DNA of 64,000 bases from Basidiobolus meristosporus CBS 931.73. Lineage: Eukaryota > Basidiobolomycota > Basidiobolomycetes > Basidiobolales > Basidiobolaceae. A program made the translations under genes and the position numbers. The stretch's first letter is position 1. Each line of letters begins with the position of its first letter. The DNA lies in assembly GCA_002104905.1 (NCBI GenBank), contig MCFE01000484.1, positions 1 through 64,000 of the forward strand. The letters run 5' to 3'. Positions 9,547 through 21,413 of the stretch are shown one piece after another. The notes under the pieces were generated by a model. That model was given only the letters and a program-made list of their open reading frames with translations, did not search any database and was not told where the DNA came from.

Positions 9547-10518
9547 CTAGTGAGATTGCCGAATTCCTTCCAGGGCCAATGCCTGTAAAGTCTGTGATAA
9601 GTTGTCCTGATCAACAGAGGAGTTTCCATTACTTGTAGAAGCAGCATCACTCTTGGGGATTAGAAGATCCCCTAATAGATCTGGTAATGCGGTTAGAAGG
9701 GGCGTCACATACAGAATATTCACCAAACTATATACCTTTAGATTTTTTGTCCTCCACCTTCTTGACTTCCGATAGCTCAAGCGCTGTTTCGGACAGCTTG
9801 ATTTTCAGCGTTGGATGCTTTTTGAAAGTGATTTGCCCACCCCATAGCCAGGTTGGAATTTCCTTCGGAATGCTGATTTCTGAAGTGAACCGCTCGATAA
9901 ATTCTGTTTCTTCCGAGCCTACCACTCCATCTCTCAGGTACCTGCACATGAAACGGTTGGTAGAAGCATCCAAGGCAGGTTTAAGCTATCTGTTTACCTC
10001 GCATATTCGGTCAAAGCTGATGGCACGCTGTAGAATTGCAGCTTGCGTAAACACATGACCACGACACCAGTAACCACTGAACCATCAATACAATGAAGAT
10101 AGAGAGGATGATATTCGGGGTTGATAATAATCTATAAGGCGATTCATGAGTAATTATCTATAGCCGTTCGAACCAAACCACTACCTCGAGGATTTGAACC
10201 ACCTTGGAGAAATTCAAGGGGACATTTTCTTTCGGCTTTTTGACGCGAATCATCATATTGATGATTCCGTGTTCTCTACAGAAGGTCACCAATTCCTGTG
10301 TTGGTTGATCCGGTATTAAAGATAGCACCGTCTTCAGTTTGAGTCTTGAGGAATGTTATCAAAAATACAAATACTACTGCTCAATAGGAGAGATGCACTC
10401 ACCGCTTTAAAAAACGCAGATTCCGCTCCTTAGGATAAGCTCCGCGAAATATGTTACTCTCAACTATACCATATCGAAAGGGGGGTACAATAGGTGGAAG
10501 AATACGATTTGCTTGCAT
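9547..10518 (-). CDS. Oca-family (PF03162-like) tyrosine-phosphatase-like protein
   Basis: Five exons on the minus strand: 10518-10403, 10344-10185, 10131-9998, 9941-9736 and 9680-9547; 249 residues. The introns are 53-58 nt and keep frame throughout. Residues 11-45 (PPFRYGIVESNIFRGAYPK, RNLRFLKRLKLKTVLSL) and the RYLRDGVVGSEETEF block near residue 137 are typical of the Siw14/Oca group of atypical dual-specificity phosphatases, closest in feel to Oca4/Oca6-like members. The active-site loop reads HCIDGSVVTG (105-114). The family signature HCxxGxxRTG would need Arg where Val stands, so catalysis through the classic CX5R mechanism is doubtful. Oca proteins act in inositol-pyrophosphate and oxidant-related signalling. 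It is divergent from PAN3, with about 440 bp between start codons. Confidence 0.85.
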
Positions 10519-10959
10519 AGGTGCACACAGAAGGAATATTCGCAGCAGTTAAACAGCTATCATGCACCACTAAGGCTAGCTAGCAAGCAAGCGGTGGTGA
10601 GAAAGTTAAGCAAATTTTATGGAAAACACACAATTCTGAATAAATTAGTATACAGGCTTTACTTGATTAGCAGAGAATTTTGAGGGACAAAAAAAGCTAG
10701 AAATAGGGGCACCACCGATCATCACAGAATAGAGGCCTCTCACCAATTTCCAACTCACCTTTACATTGCGAACTCCTGAGCTTCACGAAATACTCGTTGC
10801 TCTCAATTGCCCGCTTCTTCACACACAACCATTTGCCTTCTCGGTGTTTTTCGTGGGATTTTTCACTCGGCGGGGAAATTTAGAGTTTTGCAAGAGTCGA
10901 AATACGCCAGTTGTATTGTTTGACCGGAAATATTGATAATAAATAGCATAACAACCCCG
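10519..10959. promoter_or_regulatory. shared intergenic region of the divergent Oca-like / PAN3 pair
   Basis: The two start codons are 441 bp apart on opposite strands, so both promoters must lie here. No TATA consensus is obvious on either side. Confidence 0.45.
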
Positions 10960-13640
10960 ATGTCCTCTAACCCTACGTTTGGCACGCCTTTGATTCAAAC
11001 ACCCCTTGGATCTTCCGCGATACCTATCATCGCTCCTACCGAAGAGAACCAGGGCCAGAAAGAGGCAAAACGTCAGTGGTTACCTTTCAAATTGATTAGT
11101 GCTATTTGTTCGTGAATCTAACTCCCTTGATTAGCAAAGGCACCTTCCAGCACTCCTACCACTCCAAACACAAAGTCACGCACTTGTCGTAACGTGATTA
11201 TTCATGGGTACTGCAGATACGAAGGAAAAGGCTGCGAGTTTAATCATGATCTTAACGTATGTTTTCCAACAAACCGTATATAAACAACCGGTGTATTAAC
11301 CGCGGAACCTCCCCATCTAGTCCAATGCGCCGACTCCCGTTACCTCGCCCGAATCGTATAGCTCTTTCGTTGCCTTCTCACCAGGCTTCATCTGATCTAA
11401 CCAATGTTTTTGGTGATAGAAAGTCGAAACTTAGAATAACCTCACCGGCCTTCAATCCCACGGGAGCCCTTACCTCGGCCCTGAAATTTAACTCGCCAGT
11501 AGGTAGGGAATAGCTTGATGTTGCCGGCCATAGCGGTGACACACATCTAACCTAATATGTTGCACTCTACGTAGCCGTAGTTGAGAAGACACCAGTCAAC
11601 TAACGGACCCAGTGGCGTTGACTTTGAGACAGGGTATTGGACACCGTGGTCGATTTCACTTTCCAGTCATTAATTATCCATCTTCTCACGGAATAGAGCG
11701 CCTTACTATGCTCAGCCTGCCAATTCGGGCTATCATCCCTCAAACTCGAGTGTAAATCACCTGTCGGCCGACTTTGGCTCGATGGACCTGGACAACGGCA
11801 TGGTAAGTGCGCGTGCACCAATGTGAATCAACATCATCACCCAGCCAGCTTACCAACTACCATGCATGCAACGCTAGTCGGCGAACTACCCTCCGCTGGA
11901 GCTTCGATACCACCTGTACACCACACCACTTCCACACATCACCAATCTTCCGCCCAACCGCAAGACAATCCACTCGTTTTTCATGTCGGATAATTTACGC
12001 GAGGAGCTGCAGAGAAAGAACGAAGCGTCAATTCAATACTTGGATCGTATGTGTGGTTTATTTAGACTGACGGACTGCTCTCGCGTCTTGTTAATTCTCT
12101 CCAGCAGCACAAGACTCAGCACTACCTGCGGAGGTGCATGTGTACCATTCCCTGTATCCTCTAGACAGCCCCAATCAGGCCAAATCTACGCAGGCCTTTG
12201 GGTACCCTACCTCGGTGTACAAAGCAGCAAGCAGCATCGATGGGAAGCTCTACGTGCTTCGTCGAATCGAAGGTTCCTTTCTTTCCTGACCACCTTGATA
12301 GAGAGTGGCTAACCCCTTTCGGACGCTAGGCTACCGTTTGACGAATGAGGCAGCAATGTCGACCATCGAAAACTGGCGCAAGATAAGCCATCCGAACATC
12401 GTGTCTGTGCGCGAGGCGTTCACCACCAAAGCATTTGGCGATCACTGTACGTAGTTCCATCTAACCGACGGCCTTGCAGTAAACTGATTGATATGTTTAG
12501 CTTTGGTGTTTGTCTACGACTACCACCCGTGCTCCACCACACTGGCCGATCAGTACCTCCATCCCAACGCAATCCTCCCTTCAGCGAGGAACTCCCTCAG
12601 CGCGGACAACATCACCGAAGTCAAGTTTTGGAGCTTTGTTGTGCAGATAACCTCGGCACTCCGTACGCTACATGCAGGTGGCCTGGCAGCCTGTATCCTG
12701 GACCCAACCAAAATATTGATTACCGGAAAGAACAGGTACACTCCACCAAGTCTCCCGGGAAGCGCGTGCTAACTCAGTGTGTCCTTTAGGATTCGTCTCA
12801 ACTGTTGTGGGATCTACGACATGCTTTCATACGCCAGCACCAGAAACACCGCCCACTACCAGGTAGGTCAACCCCATGCCGACCCACCTCCCCACACGCT
12901 CACGTAGTCCACTTTCTAGCAAGAGGATTTGCTCCAGTTCGGCCAGCTGCTGACGTGCTTGGCATGCAACTCCTCCAGCGCGCTCGCCAACCTTCCCAAG
13001 TCCATCGACTTCATTGCCCGCCACTATTCTCCAGACGTCAAGAATCTGATCCTCTACCTCCTGAGCAAACCCTCCACGACCAAGAACATCGATGACATCA
13101 TCGGGATGCTGGGGCCCAAGATGCTGCTGGAGCTGAACCGCACCCACTAGTAAGCCAACCCTTGAATCGAGGCATCCCGATGCACGCATACTAACCCCGC
13201 AACCCGCTAGCTACAACGACTTTTTGGAAAACGAGCTGTCCACGGAGCTGGAGAACGGCCGGATTGCTCGACTGATGATGAAGTTGGGCTTCATCAATGA
13301 AAGGCCAGAGTACGTCATATCCGCGCATTGTATCGCCGCACATTAACTGAGAGAAACTTTGACATTGACTAGATTCGATCTGGATCCCAGTTGGTCCGAA
13401 ACCGGAGACCGCTATTTGATCAAGCTGTTCCGAGACTATGTCTTCCATCAGGTGGATGAGAACGGGAACCCGGTGTTGGATATCGCCCACGTTCTGTCCT
13501 GCCTGAACAAGCTGGATGCCGGTCTGGAGGAGAAGATCATGCTGATGTCGCGGGACGAGCAGTCTTGTTTGATTGTGAGCTACAAGGAGCTGAAGGATTG
13601 CGTCCAGCAGGCGTTCTCCGACCTCACCAGACGCCATTGA
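10960..13640 (+). CDS. PAN3: PAN2-PAN3 deadenylation complex subunit PAN3
   Basis: Fourteen exons: 10960-11071, 11135-11256, 11321-11355, 11420-11498, 11581-11633, 11697-11802, 11878-12046, 12108-12272, 12330-12446, 12501-12735, 12790-12862, 12920-13149, 13211-13309 and 13373-13640; 620 residues. A CX8CX6CX3H zinc finger (C55, C64, C71, H75: [10 protein letters not shown]...CEFNH) opens the protein. The PAN3 marker [12 protein letters not shown] lies at about 202, followed by a pseudokinase ([29 protein letters not shown]), then a helix and the C-terminal knob. PAN3 dimerises, binds poly(A)/PABP and recruits the PAN2 nuclease to shorten mRNA tails in the cytoplasm. Exons 3-5 (a poorly conserved, low-complexity part) are the least certain. 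Exon 8 has a CCAGCAG tandem acceptor (12105 or 12108). Confidence 0.93.
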
Positions 13641-15096
13641 AGATTTTTCCGTTCTAACCTTCATGTAATTAAGAAAACACGCCAACATTTCATGGAAATA
13701 TTTGGTAAAAACCCCCAAAAACATCAATAAATCTTCGGAAGATAGCAATTATCCGCACGGCCAGGAGTCCATCTCGGCTCTAGCGGCAAAGATGGCCCCC
13801 ACTCCTGTGGAATTCCTTGTTGGAGTGGTTTTGGTGGAATAAGACCCTTAAATGGGGGCGTCCACCAATGGCCGACCGCACCTGGAATGGGTTTGTTTGG
13901 ACCATCTCCAATTTGTTACTCCTTGTCGATGTCTAGGCCGGCATCGATTGCGTTATCGGAAGGCCATACCATTGTGTGGGATCGGTGAACGGTGATCCGT
14001 GGAATCTCCTCCCTGATCCCTGGTTGCTAACGTAAAATACGGAAACCTTTGAGGTAAATATGTGCTACGCATCTACTGACTAATCTTAAATAAGCTAGCA
14101 ACTTAATTCCCATTTACATTTACCTTGAACTTACACACCAGATCGACCCAAGAATGCACTTGTCATGTTAAATATCACCGGATCAACCAAGTGAAGAACA
14201 GTCGGAAGGCTTATGTGCTTCACATACCTCACCGACCATGAGCCTTCTCTAGTCGCCGGCTGCTCTCAGCAAGAAGCAAGGCGAATGTGCGCAAACTGGT
14301 TTTGCTTGTTATTACAACTCGTTGATACTCCACGTGGTTTCCTGGATTTGACTGGATTACAAATCCATTCTTTTAGGAAGCGCTGACAGATGAATTGCAT
14401 ATATGGCTAAACAAGCTTCCTAACCCAGCAACAACCCAAATCCACATTGATGGCTACGGATATGGCCAAGCATCCCCCAGAGATCAGAGTCAGTATACGG
14501 AAAGTTTACCCGCGGGTCAAAAATTACCAAATGCCCATCGAATTGGGAACAATGGTCGCTTTTGGCTATATTAAGGAGAGAAACAAGCATATCCAGAGGC
14601 CAAACCGGGCTAAACAATTAAAATGTGAGTGGTGGCCCAGGTTCGAGGCTATGGTGATGGTAAAACAATATAGTTGGGAATTCTCCTCATTTACCAGAAT
14701 TAGCAACTGGTGCAAAGCAAGAGCAAGCACAAGTAGCAGGGCAAGTGCAGGAGCAAGTGCAAGCGTAACTGAAAGCGTAACTGAAAGCGAAAGGGCCCGT
14801 GGAAATGCAAAGGTCTACACCGCACCGCTACGTCGCAAGGCCATCGTTCTTGGGCAACCAGTCCATGCGTATTGCGAATAAAGTTCGCATCAGCGTGGAT
14901 TCATATCTCGACCTGATCAGGCAATGATTCTTTAGGGCAGAAACTTCTAAGACCATTCGATAGCACATGATTTGCTAGGTGCGGCGGGCCAATGACCATC
15001 CGGCGGTGGCTCCTACATAAGGCGGGCGGCTGGCGATGAACGTCGCATTCCTTCACCTTCTGTACATTTATTCAAAGATTAGATTCATGAGCATTG
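13641..15096. other. 1.45 kb intergenic region with no convincing gene
   Basis: Holds the PAN3 3' end and the promoter of the receptor gene. A 144-codon frame at 14447-14881 consists partly of translated microsatellite and shows no family resemblance, so it is not annotated. Confidence 0.5.
14712..14800. repeat. degenerate GCAAGN/GCAAGTGCAG and GTAACTGAAAGC microsatellite
   Basis: Irregular repeats of GCAAG(A/T/C) run into two perfect copies of GTAACTGAAAGC. It is a simple-sequence tract in an intergenic region. Confidence 0.7.
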
Positions 15097-16113
15097 ATGG
15101 CATTACTAATACATGACACCAACGATCTTGAGCAGATCGAACTCGCCATCACTCCATACTTTCGGATCATTTCGATGGGGATTTTAGTCATAGTGATCGT
15201 GTGTGCGATCATGATTTGGATTTGGCGAAGACAGCTCACCCATCGAACCTCCTACAACCTCGCCTTCTGGAGTCTCGTATGCATTCTTATTTACCACGCG
15301 ATGGGCTTTTTCAAGACCACGTCCACCCAGCTCTCCATCTGCACTGTAGTCCCCTTCTTCGAAAACGTCGCCAAGCTATCGGCCGTCTTCATCACTGGAT
15401 GCATTGCGTACAACCTCCGGCGAGTCTTCATCAAGAAAATGTCGGTGCCCCCCAAGCTGGTCCGTGGCTATATCCCTCTCTCCATCCTCTTCGCCGTCAT
15501 CGTCAGCATCCCCGGGCTGGTCTACTCGCTGGACCGGGACATCTGCTGGCTCAAGGACAAATCCAACATCTGGCCCATGATCTATTGGTGGATCACCTCC
15601 GAGGTGTGGATGCTCATTGTGCTGACCTACTGCCTGGTCATCGTGATTGTGGTCTTCAGAATCATTCATCAAGGCAATCGCGAAATCAAGCGACTGCTGA
15701 GGAGACCAGATGGAAGCGATGGCCAGCCGCCAGTGGTGCGCCAACGTAGCAGGCAACTCAATCAGGCTGCGGTGCGCATCATCATGTATCCTATAGTACC
15801 CATCCTCAGCTTCACCCCCAGCCTGGTCACCTTCACCATCCAGATGATCCAGTTGGTTGGCCACCACATGCACAGCGCGCGTTATCAGGAGATCATCCAA
15901 AACTGCACTCTGGCTGCCGATTTCATCAGCTCTTGGACCGGGATATTCGCCGGGATCGCGTTCATGTGGGACCCGGTCGTGACCACGGTTATTATGGAAA
16001 TCAGGGTCAAATATGGCTGGGCCGACGGTCCCGAGGCCAACAATCAAAAGCCGGAAATACAAATAGACGAAAGCGGTACCTTCCGGATTAGTAGCACCAT
16101 GCCTATTATGTAA
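15097..16113 (+). CDS. seven-transmembrane receptor, Git3/cAMP-receptor-like GPCR
   Basis: A 338-residue membrane protein without introns. Seven hydrophobic helices are visible at about residues 20-45, 53-72, 80-106, 123-146, 162-190, 228-252 and 270-298. The loop between helices 5 and 6 is basic (GNREIKRLLRR...RQRSRQ), as in G-protein-coupled receptors. Helix 2 (NLAFWSLVCILIYH) and helix 6 (IIMYPIVPILSFTP) resemble the fungal Git3/Gpr1 glucose-receptor and Dictyostelium cAMP-receptor-like group. Cys80 and Cys151 could form the usual extracellular disulphide. The ligand cannot be inferred. The short C-tail (about 38 residues) is acidic and Ser/Thr-containing. The start at 15097 is the first ATG in frame. 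Confidence 0.8.
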   Translation: MALLIHDTNDLEQIELAITPYFRIISMGILVIVIVCAIMIWIWRRQLTHRTSYNLAFWSLVCILIYHAMGFFKTTSTQLSICTVVPFFENVAKLSAVFITGCIAYNLRRVFIKKMSVPPKLVRGYIPLSILFAVIVSIPGLVYSLDRDICWLKDKSNIWPMIYWWITSEVWMLIVLTYCLVIVIVVFRIIHQGNREIKRLLRRPDGSDGQPPVVRQRSRQLNQAAVRIIMYPIVPILSFTPSLVTFTIQMIQLVGHHMHSARYQEIIQNCTLAADFISSWTGIFAGIAFMWDPVVTTVIMEIRVKYGWADGPEANNQKPEIQIDESGTFRISSTMPIM

Positions 16114-16287
16114 GTATGGAACTGCCTTCTTCCCTGTAAATATCATCACCCATCCCAACCCCAATATACATAAAACTGTACAATTAATAAATCGCTCGAG
16201 CTTTATTTGCTTAAGTTACGTAAGTTTATTGTATATATCGCCCTCGTCACGTAGATTAGCGTATTTACACACTTCTATTTACATTTT

Positions 16288-16763
16288 TCATGGCGCCGGC
16301 ACTGGATTCGGTTTGGTTACTGGTCGTTGTACGAACACCCTGACTTGTCTCTCCATGTGGACCTTTGCCAGCTGGTAATCTCTCGAATACTCGGCATCGC
16401 CGTAAGCGCGTAGTGTGTAGTGGTCCTCAGGGCTGTCGGCGGGGAAAGCCCATTGAAAGTCGCCAGCCCCCTGGCTGATCAATTGGGTGATGTTTTGAAA
16501 AAGGCTCGACCCATTCTTACGCAAGATATCCAATGCCACGCTGGAGCTATGAAGAGATCCCGAGATTTCTATTTCCAAGGAGATGTTAAAGGGCCGCCCG
16601 GCCACGATGACCGAGTAGGGCAGAGGCTTGGTTATCACGATTTGATCTACACATACGAAGTTAGATGGGCTCCCGCCAAAGAAGCTACCTGCAGGCTCGT
16701 ACCTCCGGTTACCCCAGCAATCACCGAGATGTAGGTCAGCGCGAGAACTCTGAGCCGATTCAT
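16288..16763 (-). CDS. secreted Ig-like protein, Kre9/Knh1-type domain
   Basis: Two exons, 16763-16703 and 16646-16288, joined across a 56-nt intron with branch ATCTAAC; 139 residues. Residues 1-19 are a signal peptide. Residues 21-118 begin ITKPLPYSVIVAGRPFNI and end with a Y-T-L-R-A-Y-G strand, which matches the layout of the Ig-like N-terminal domain of Kre9/Knh1 cell-wall proteins (PF10342-like). The C-terminus is Pro-rich with no GPI-type tail. N-glycosylation sequons occur (NIS, NGS, NIT). A role at the cell wall or outside the cell is likely, but the family call is moderate only. It converges with the receptor gene, 174 bp apart. Confidence 0.68.
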
Positions 16764-17961
16764 TACGTTTAGGTTAGGGTAATCAGGTATTGGGACAATT
16801 TTAAGGTTAATAAACGTGGAATAAATCTCCGTGTCTGCCATAAACATGGAATCCCCGGCATTGTATGCCTTATACTATAACCATTGTCCCTGTACGTCTA
16901 TTCAAAATTGTGTTTAAAATTTTCACGAATTTCATTGTCTAGATTATTGAAAAAGTTTGCTTATCTTGATTTCCACGACCCATGAGATATCTTCGGAGAA
17001 AAAAATCCTTTATCAGGGGACATGATTGGTGGTATCTCCCCATCACCCATGTCTAAGAATAGCATAAAATGGATGCACCCAGTGTTCTGTCTCTCACCTT
17101 CAGTACATTGGTCTGCATATTGCATATGGTAAGTGACATTTCCTCAGTTCGTTGGTTCCTTTCCTTATGATGGTGTAATTTGCGTTTGAAAGGCAACACT
17201 CCGCGGTGTCTTGCCGGACACCACATGCGGGTTTGCTCACATGAGACTACTTTTTTGCTGAAGATCAACCTACAATTCCAATCCAGAATTTTCTATCCGC
17301 AACCTAACACTAACCGACTTATTTCAGTCTGTAGGACGCATGCAGCGAAAGTCCCTCATCTGTAAATATGAATGTAAGTACTGACTCCGACTTTCATACG
17401 AAGTCAAGCGTCCGTCCAGTGATTAAAAAAATTCGCTACCCTGAATTTCCATGTGGATCTCTTATTTATCACCAAGATCTCTGAGGACAGACCTTGACTT
17501 CCCATTCTCTATCTTTCAATTCATTTCACTTACCCACTATTTCCTAGGATTGCCAGGGGTTGTTTGTAAATAAAATAAATGAAATTCAACCATATCACGT
17601 GTCCTTTCGCTTTTGTACTCTGTAATTTAACAAACAAATCCATATTGGGAATGAGGCGAATGGTGTAGACGCCAAGAGACGGGATTGTTTTGTGGTTTTG
17701 AGGCGATTTCATGCAAATCCCACGAACTCGGAGTTCTAAATATTTAAGCTATTCAAACGTGATGGTGGACTGATGAGCAAGGGGAATGTAGGAGTGCTTG
17801 GGATGTATCAAATTAGTATGTAGGAGCGACATCCCACCGAGGGTATAAATAAATTGACTTGCACGCCGGACCAAGGGATCTACATCCGACACATTGAATC
17901 AAACCGTCCTATAAATATATTTCTCTTCGCCAGTATCCCTAATCTTGTACATTGTTGAGCC
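16764..17961. other. 1.2 kb intergenic region with promoter of the bHLH gene
   Basis: No gene was found. GGGTATAAATAAATTG at about 17839-17854 is a good TATA box about 115 nt before the bHLH-Zip start codon. The rest is AT-rich and unstructured. Confidence 0.5.
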
Positions 17962-18870
17962 ATGGCATTTCGCTCGTATGATGATGAACAGCTATTCTAT
18001 TTCCCCTATGAGATTGGGAAGACAAAGCAGAACATGGATTCGGTGGTGTATTCAGGTGAATACTCCCCTCATCGTTGTGTTATATGAACATGATTTAATT
18101 GTGCCAACTTGTAGAACAATATTCCACCGAGGTTCCGGGATTCGCCTTTGATCCACTATCTCTACCAGCGGAATTCTTCCCTGCGGATATGGGCTATTCC
18201 TCACTGCCAGAAGCCTCTCCAGAGTCATCCACCGTGTCCGAGACATTCATGTCCGACTTCTCCGAATACACGCAAGAGATTTTGGACCAGCTGTCTACTG
18301 CTCCCACAAAAAGGAAGAGAAGCGAGCCTGAGGTTCTGAAAGAAACGCTGGAGGAGCTCTCGGGGAACGGCCCTTCCAGGTAAGCAGGATTGAAGATACC
18401 TGCTCCTCAACAGCACTAAAGCCCACTTTACCACAGCCCTAGCCCACCCGGGTCGCTATCAAACGCCGAGATCAGACGGCAGATCCACATACAATCGGAG
18501 CAAAAGCGCAGAGCCCAAATCAAGGACGGCTTCGAGGAGTTGAAGTGCCACCTCCCAAACTGTAGCAACAAGAAGATCAGCAAAGCCGCCATACTTTACA
18601 AAAGTAAGTCTCAGGCGTGTGCTGATGGCGCTCCAGCTGCTTGCTAACCTTGCACCACTCCACAGCCGTCCAGTATCTGCAGCACCTCAAGAACATCCAG
18701 ATCGCTTTGATCGGCCAGCTTGAGCATATGGGGGCCGAGAACGAACGTCTTAAACAGTAAGTGGCTTGATGATCGGCACGGCGTCAGTTACTAAGTCTCT
18801 TCGGAACAGGTTTTGTGACGCAGCCCTTCAGAAGCAGAGCTTAGAAAAGGTCTACTCGATCGGACTCTGA
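17962..18870 (+). CDS. bHLH-leucine zipper transcription factor, Mlx/Mondo type
   Basis: Five exons: 17962-18055, 18115-18379, 18437-18603, 18666-18756 and 18810-18870; 225 residues. The first 120 residues are acidic and Ser-rich, a likely activation region, with a basic KRKR patch near residue 103. The bHLH starts near residue 134 with HIQSEQKRRAQIKDGFEEL: His, Glu and Arg (H-x3-E-x3-R) are the residues that read CACGTG-type E-boxes, and the wording is very close to Mlx and MondoA/ChREBP. Helix 2 (KKISKAAILYKTVQYLQHL) runs straight into a heptad leucine zipper (LIGQLEHMGAENERLKQ). Mlx partners sense glucose metabolites in animals; target and partner here are unknown. It would act in the nucleus as a homo- or heterodimer. 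Confidence 0.88.
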
Positions 18871-19123
18871 ACCCCCCCCTTCAACCACAGCACCGGGTCG
18901 CTTCCCAAGCCCGCCTCATTCAACTCTGCATATACCACGTTGACCGCACGTCTACGTACTTCCCATGAATATAACCTCATGTCCATCAGTACATAATCCA
19001 TGTCGAGCCCATGCATTTTGGTACCTATAGACCGCATTTCATAAATAAACAACTCATCCGATGAGGGGCAGGGGCTTTATTAATATATACATGAGATGCC
19101 TGGCCGGGGGATATACATTGGAG

Positions 19124-20342
19124 CTAGAGATCAGCAAGGCCTCTGGCAATCACCTCGTACGTCAATATGGTCAAAGCACTGGCCGGGATGGTGCGTAGCA
19201 GATTGGTGGGCATTCCTTTGTAGAAGGCCGACCACCCCTCCTCCAGGTAGATGGTCGTGATGGTGTGCCGAATTCCCGCATAGCGAAATGGCCGGGCGGT
19301 TTGGTTCTGAAGCCGGGTCCGGATGACCTCGTGCGGATACGTGGCGACGCTTGCGGCCATTTTGGAGGTGGCTGATGCAACGAGGATCGAGGAGGTGGGA
19401 AGATTGCCATCCTCTGGTTCTGGGAACCCGTTAGTTTGCTTGTTCGGCTCCAATGAGCATTGGGTAACACTTACTAAGGTAGATCTTCAGCTGCTCGTAC
19501 AGAGGGAATTGAACGGCCACATGCAGCAGGCCAAAGAGACTGGGGACGAGTCCCTTGTAAAAACCATGGATCCCCTCCTCCACCCAGATGGTCTTGAATG
19601 CGTGGAGAGTGTTGTTGTAATGATACGACGTGGCCGAGGATTGGGTCTAGGGGTGCAGCAGAATGTAAGTTTGCGTTCGCACGGTTGATCATTGCTGGTA
19701 CAGTACCATGAACCGAGTCTTAATCACCCACAACGGGTTGGTTGCCGTGGAGCTAACGGCACCAGCCCCCATCGCAGAGATCATATGAACCAGGGGCTGA
19801 CTGTCGCCGACTAGTGTAGAAGCAGATCAATTATTCGCAGTCCAAAGCAACAAAGGTGGCCTAGGCGGCTTACTTTTGAGAGGAAGCTCTTGCTTCAGAT
19901 AGTCGTAGACGGTGAAATAAATCGCCCACGTCGGTAGATAGCCGAATATCGTGGGCCCGAGGCCTCGGTACCAACCGCGGAGTCCGTTCTCCGCCCATAT
20001 TCTCTTCAGTGTACCTGGCAGCAGTTAAGGAGGCAAACATCAATACACTAGATTCCAAAGGTATTTAGAATTTTGGAATGTTCTACATATGCGTCAATAC
20101 TCACTAAAGGTTCCTCGGTAATGGCCTGCGTCGTAGCGACCCTGGTTCTGCAACTTCGTCTTGACCACATCCAGCGGACAGGTCACAATCGAAGCGACGC
20201 AACCTGCCCCAGCGCCTGCTAGCGAGTTTCTAAGATTGTCCGAACGCCTGCAACAAGTACAAGAGCCGTTTAGCAATGCAACGTACCCACCTGGACTCGT
20301 GAATTACCTCAGCTTATCGCGAACATTCTCCAAAGGACCCAT
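19124..20342 (-). CDS. mitochondrial carrier, NAD+/FAD/pyrimidine-nucleotide transporter subfamily
   Basis: Six exons: 20342-20308, 20247-20105, 20014-19874, 19810-19707, 19646-19475 and 19419-19124; 296 residues, the usual length. The three carrier repeats each carry their signature: [22 protein letters not shown] and [11 protein letters not shown]. The Trp in the second signature and the PHE in the third mark the branch that includes yeast Ndt1/Yia6 (NAD+), Flx1 and Rim2; overall wording ([14 protein letters not shown]) is nearest Ndt1. It would exchange nucleotides across the inner mitochondrial membrane. The substrate is inferred. A TGA stands directly before the chosen ATG in frame. Confidence 0.87.
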
Positions 20343-20774
20343 TCAAAATAGATTTGCTAGTTGGTGAGCTAAAGAGAGAGTGGTTGACTGACGTGGAAAA
20401 TTGGTCAGCAAACAATCTTGGTCACCAAGTTCCTGAGAAGAATCAGAATAAATGAGAATCATGCTGCTGATATCACGGAGGTGGGGTGGATGATCGTAGC
20501 TTCAGGTAATCAACCAACTCTGTTGACCTTTTTGGGGGTCAGTTTCCATATTGGTGCATCGATTAGCCCTCGCTGCTCGGCATATGATAGCTAACTATGC
20601 TAAACTACACACAATAGAGGCACCGAATGCACTAATTGCGCAAAGTGTAATCATTGAACAGGGTGAAGATCTCAAATACTTTTATTCATGAATGATTAAT
20701 AGCCTGAGATGGAGCGGATCATACTTAACTGTATGATAAGGAGAAAGCGTCTTGGCGGCAGATGGCCAGTTTGC
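20343..20774. other. intergenic region between carrier and RPS18
   Basis: No coding signal. It must hold the carrier promoter and the RPS18 3' end (both genes are on the minus strand). Confidence 0.5.
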
Positions 20775-21413
20775 TTAGTCTAGAGAGATGTTGCATCAGT
20801 ACACATGACCCAATATCAAGTATCGTCTTTGGAGCACTTACTCTTCTTCTTGGAGACACCAACGGTTCTTCCTCTACGGCCGGTGGTCTTGGTATGTTGA
20901 CCACGGACACGGAGACCCCAGTAGTGACGAAGACCACGATGGGCACGGATCTTCTTCATACGCTCCAAATCCTCACGGAACTTGTTGTCGAGTCCATTGG
21001 CAAGAACTTGGGTGTATTTACCATCAACGATATCCTTTTGTCTGTTAAGGAACCACTTGGGGATCTTGTACTGAAGGGGGTTTTGGATGATGGTGACAAT
21101 ACGTTCCAATTCTTCGTTGGTGAGTTCACCGGCGCGCTTGGTGAGGTCGATATCGGCCTTCTTGCAAACCATGGTGGAGTAACGTCTACCAACACCCTTG
21201 ATGGAGGTCAAGGCGAAGACGACCTTGGTTCTACCGTCAATGTTGGTATTGAGGAGACGAAGAATATGCTGGAATTGGTTCTTATCGGGAACGACGAGAG
21301 ACTAGCAATGGACAGCACGTTAGCTACGGTGAATATCATTTAGCCGACCACGATCCATCCATCGGAGTGGTCTCGCGGGGGCCTGCTTCACTTGTTGATT
21401 GATTTCTTACCAT
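20775..21413 (-). CDS. RPS18: cytosolic 40S ribosomal protein S18 (uS13)
   Basis: Three coding exons: 21413-21411 (the ATG alone), 21301-20842 and 20779-20775 (the last two coding bases plus the TAA); 155 residues. The sequence matches eukaryotic S18 throughout: SLVVPDK...[44 protein letters not shown], and [20 protein letters not shown], ending [14 protein letters not shown](N). S18 sits in the head of the small subunit and forms bridges with the large subunit. Splitting the start codon from the body by a 109-nt intron is common for ribosomal protein genes. The tiny 3' exon is the least certain part; a downstream acceptor would add about eight residues. Confidence 0.93.

Noticed and set aside
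10188-10202. tRNA-like B-box (GGTTCAAATCC on the minus strand)
   Set aside because: It lies inside exon 2 of the Oca-like gene, codes for conserved residues there, and has no cloverleaf around it.
14447-14881. 144-codon open frame
   Set aside because: Half of it is translated microsatellite, there is no family resemblance and no promoter or splice support.
15376-16164. 262-codon antisense open frame over the receptor gene
   Set aside because: It mirrors the seven-helix coding frame, has no hydrophobic pattern or family match of its own and is a shadow.
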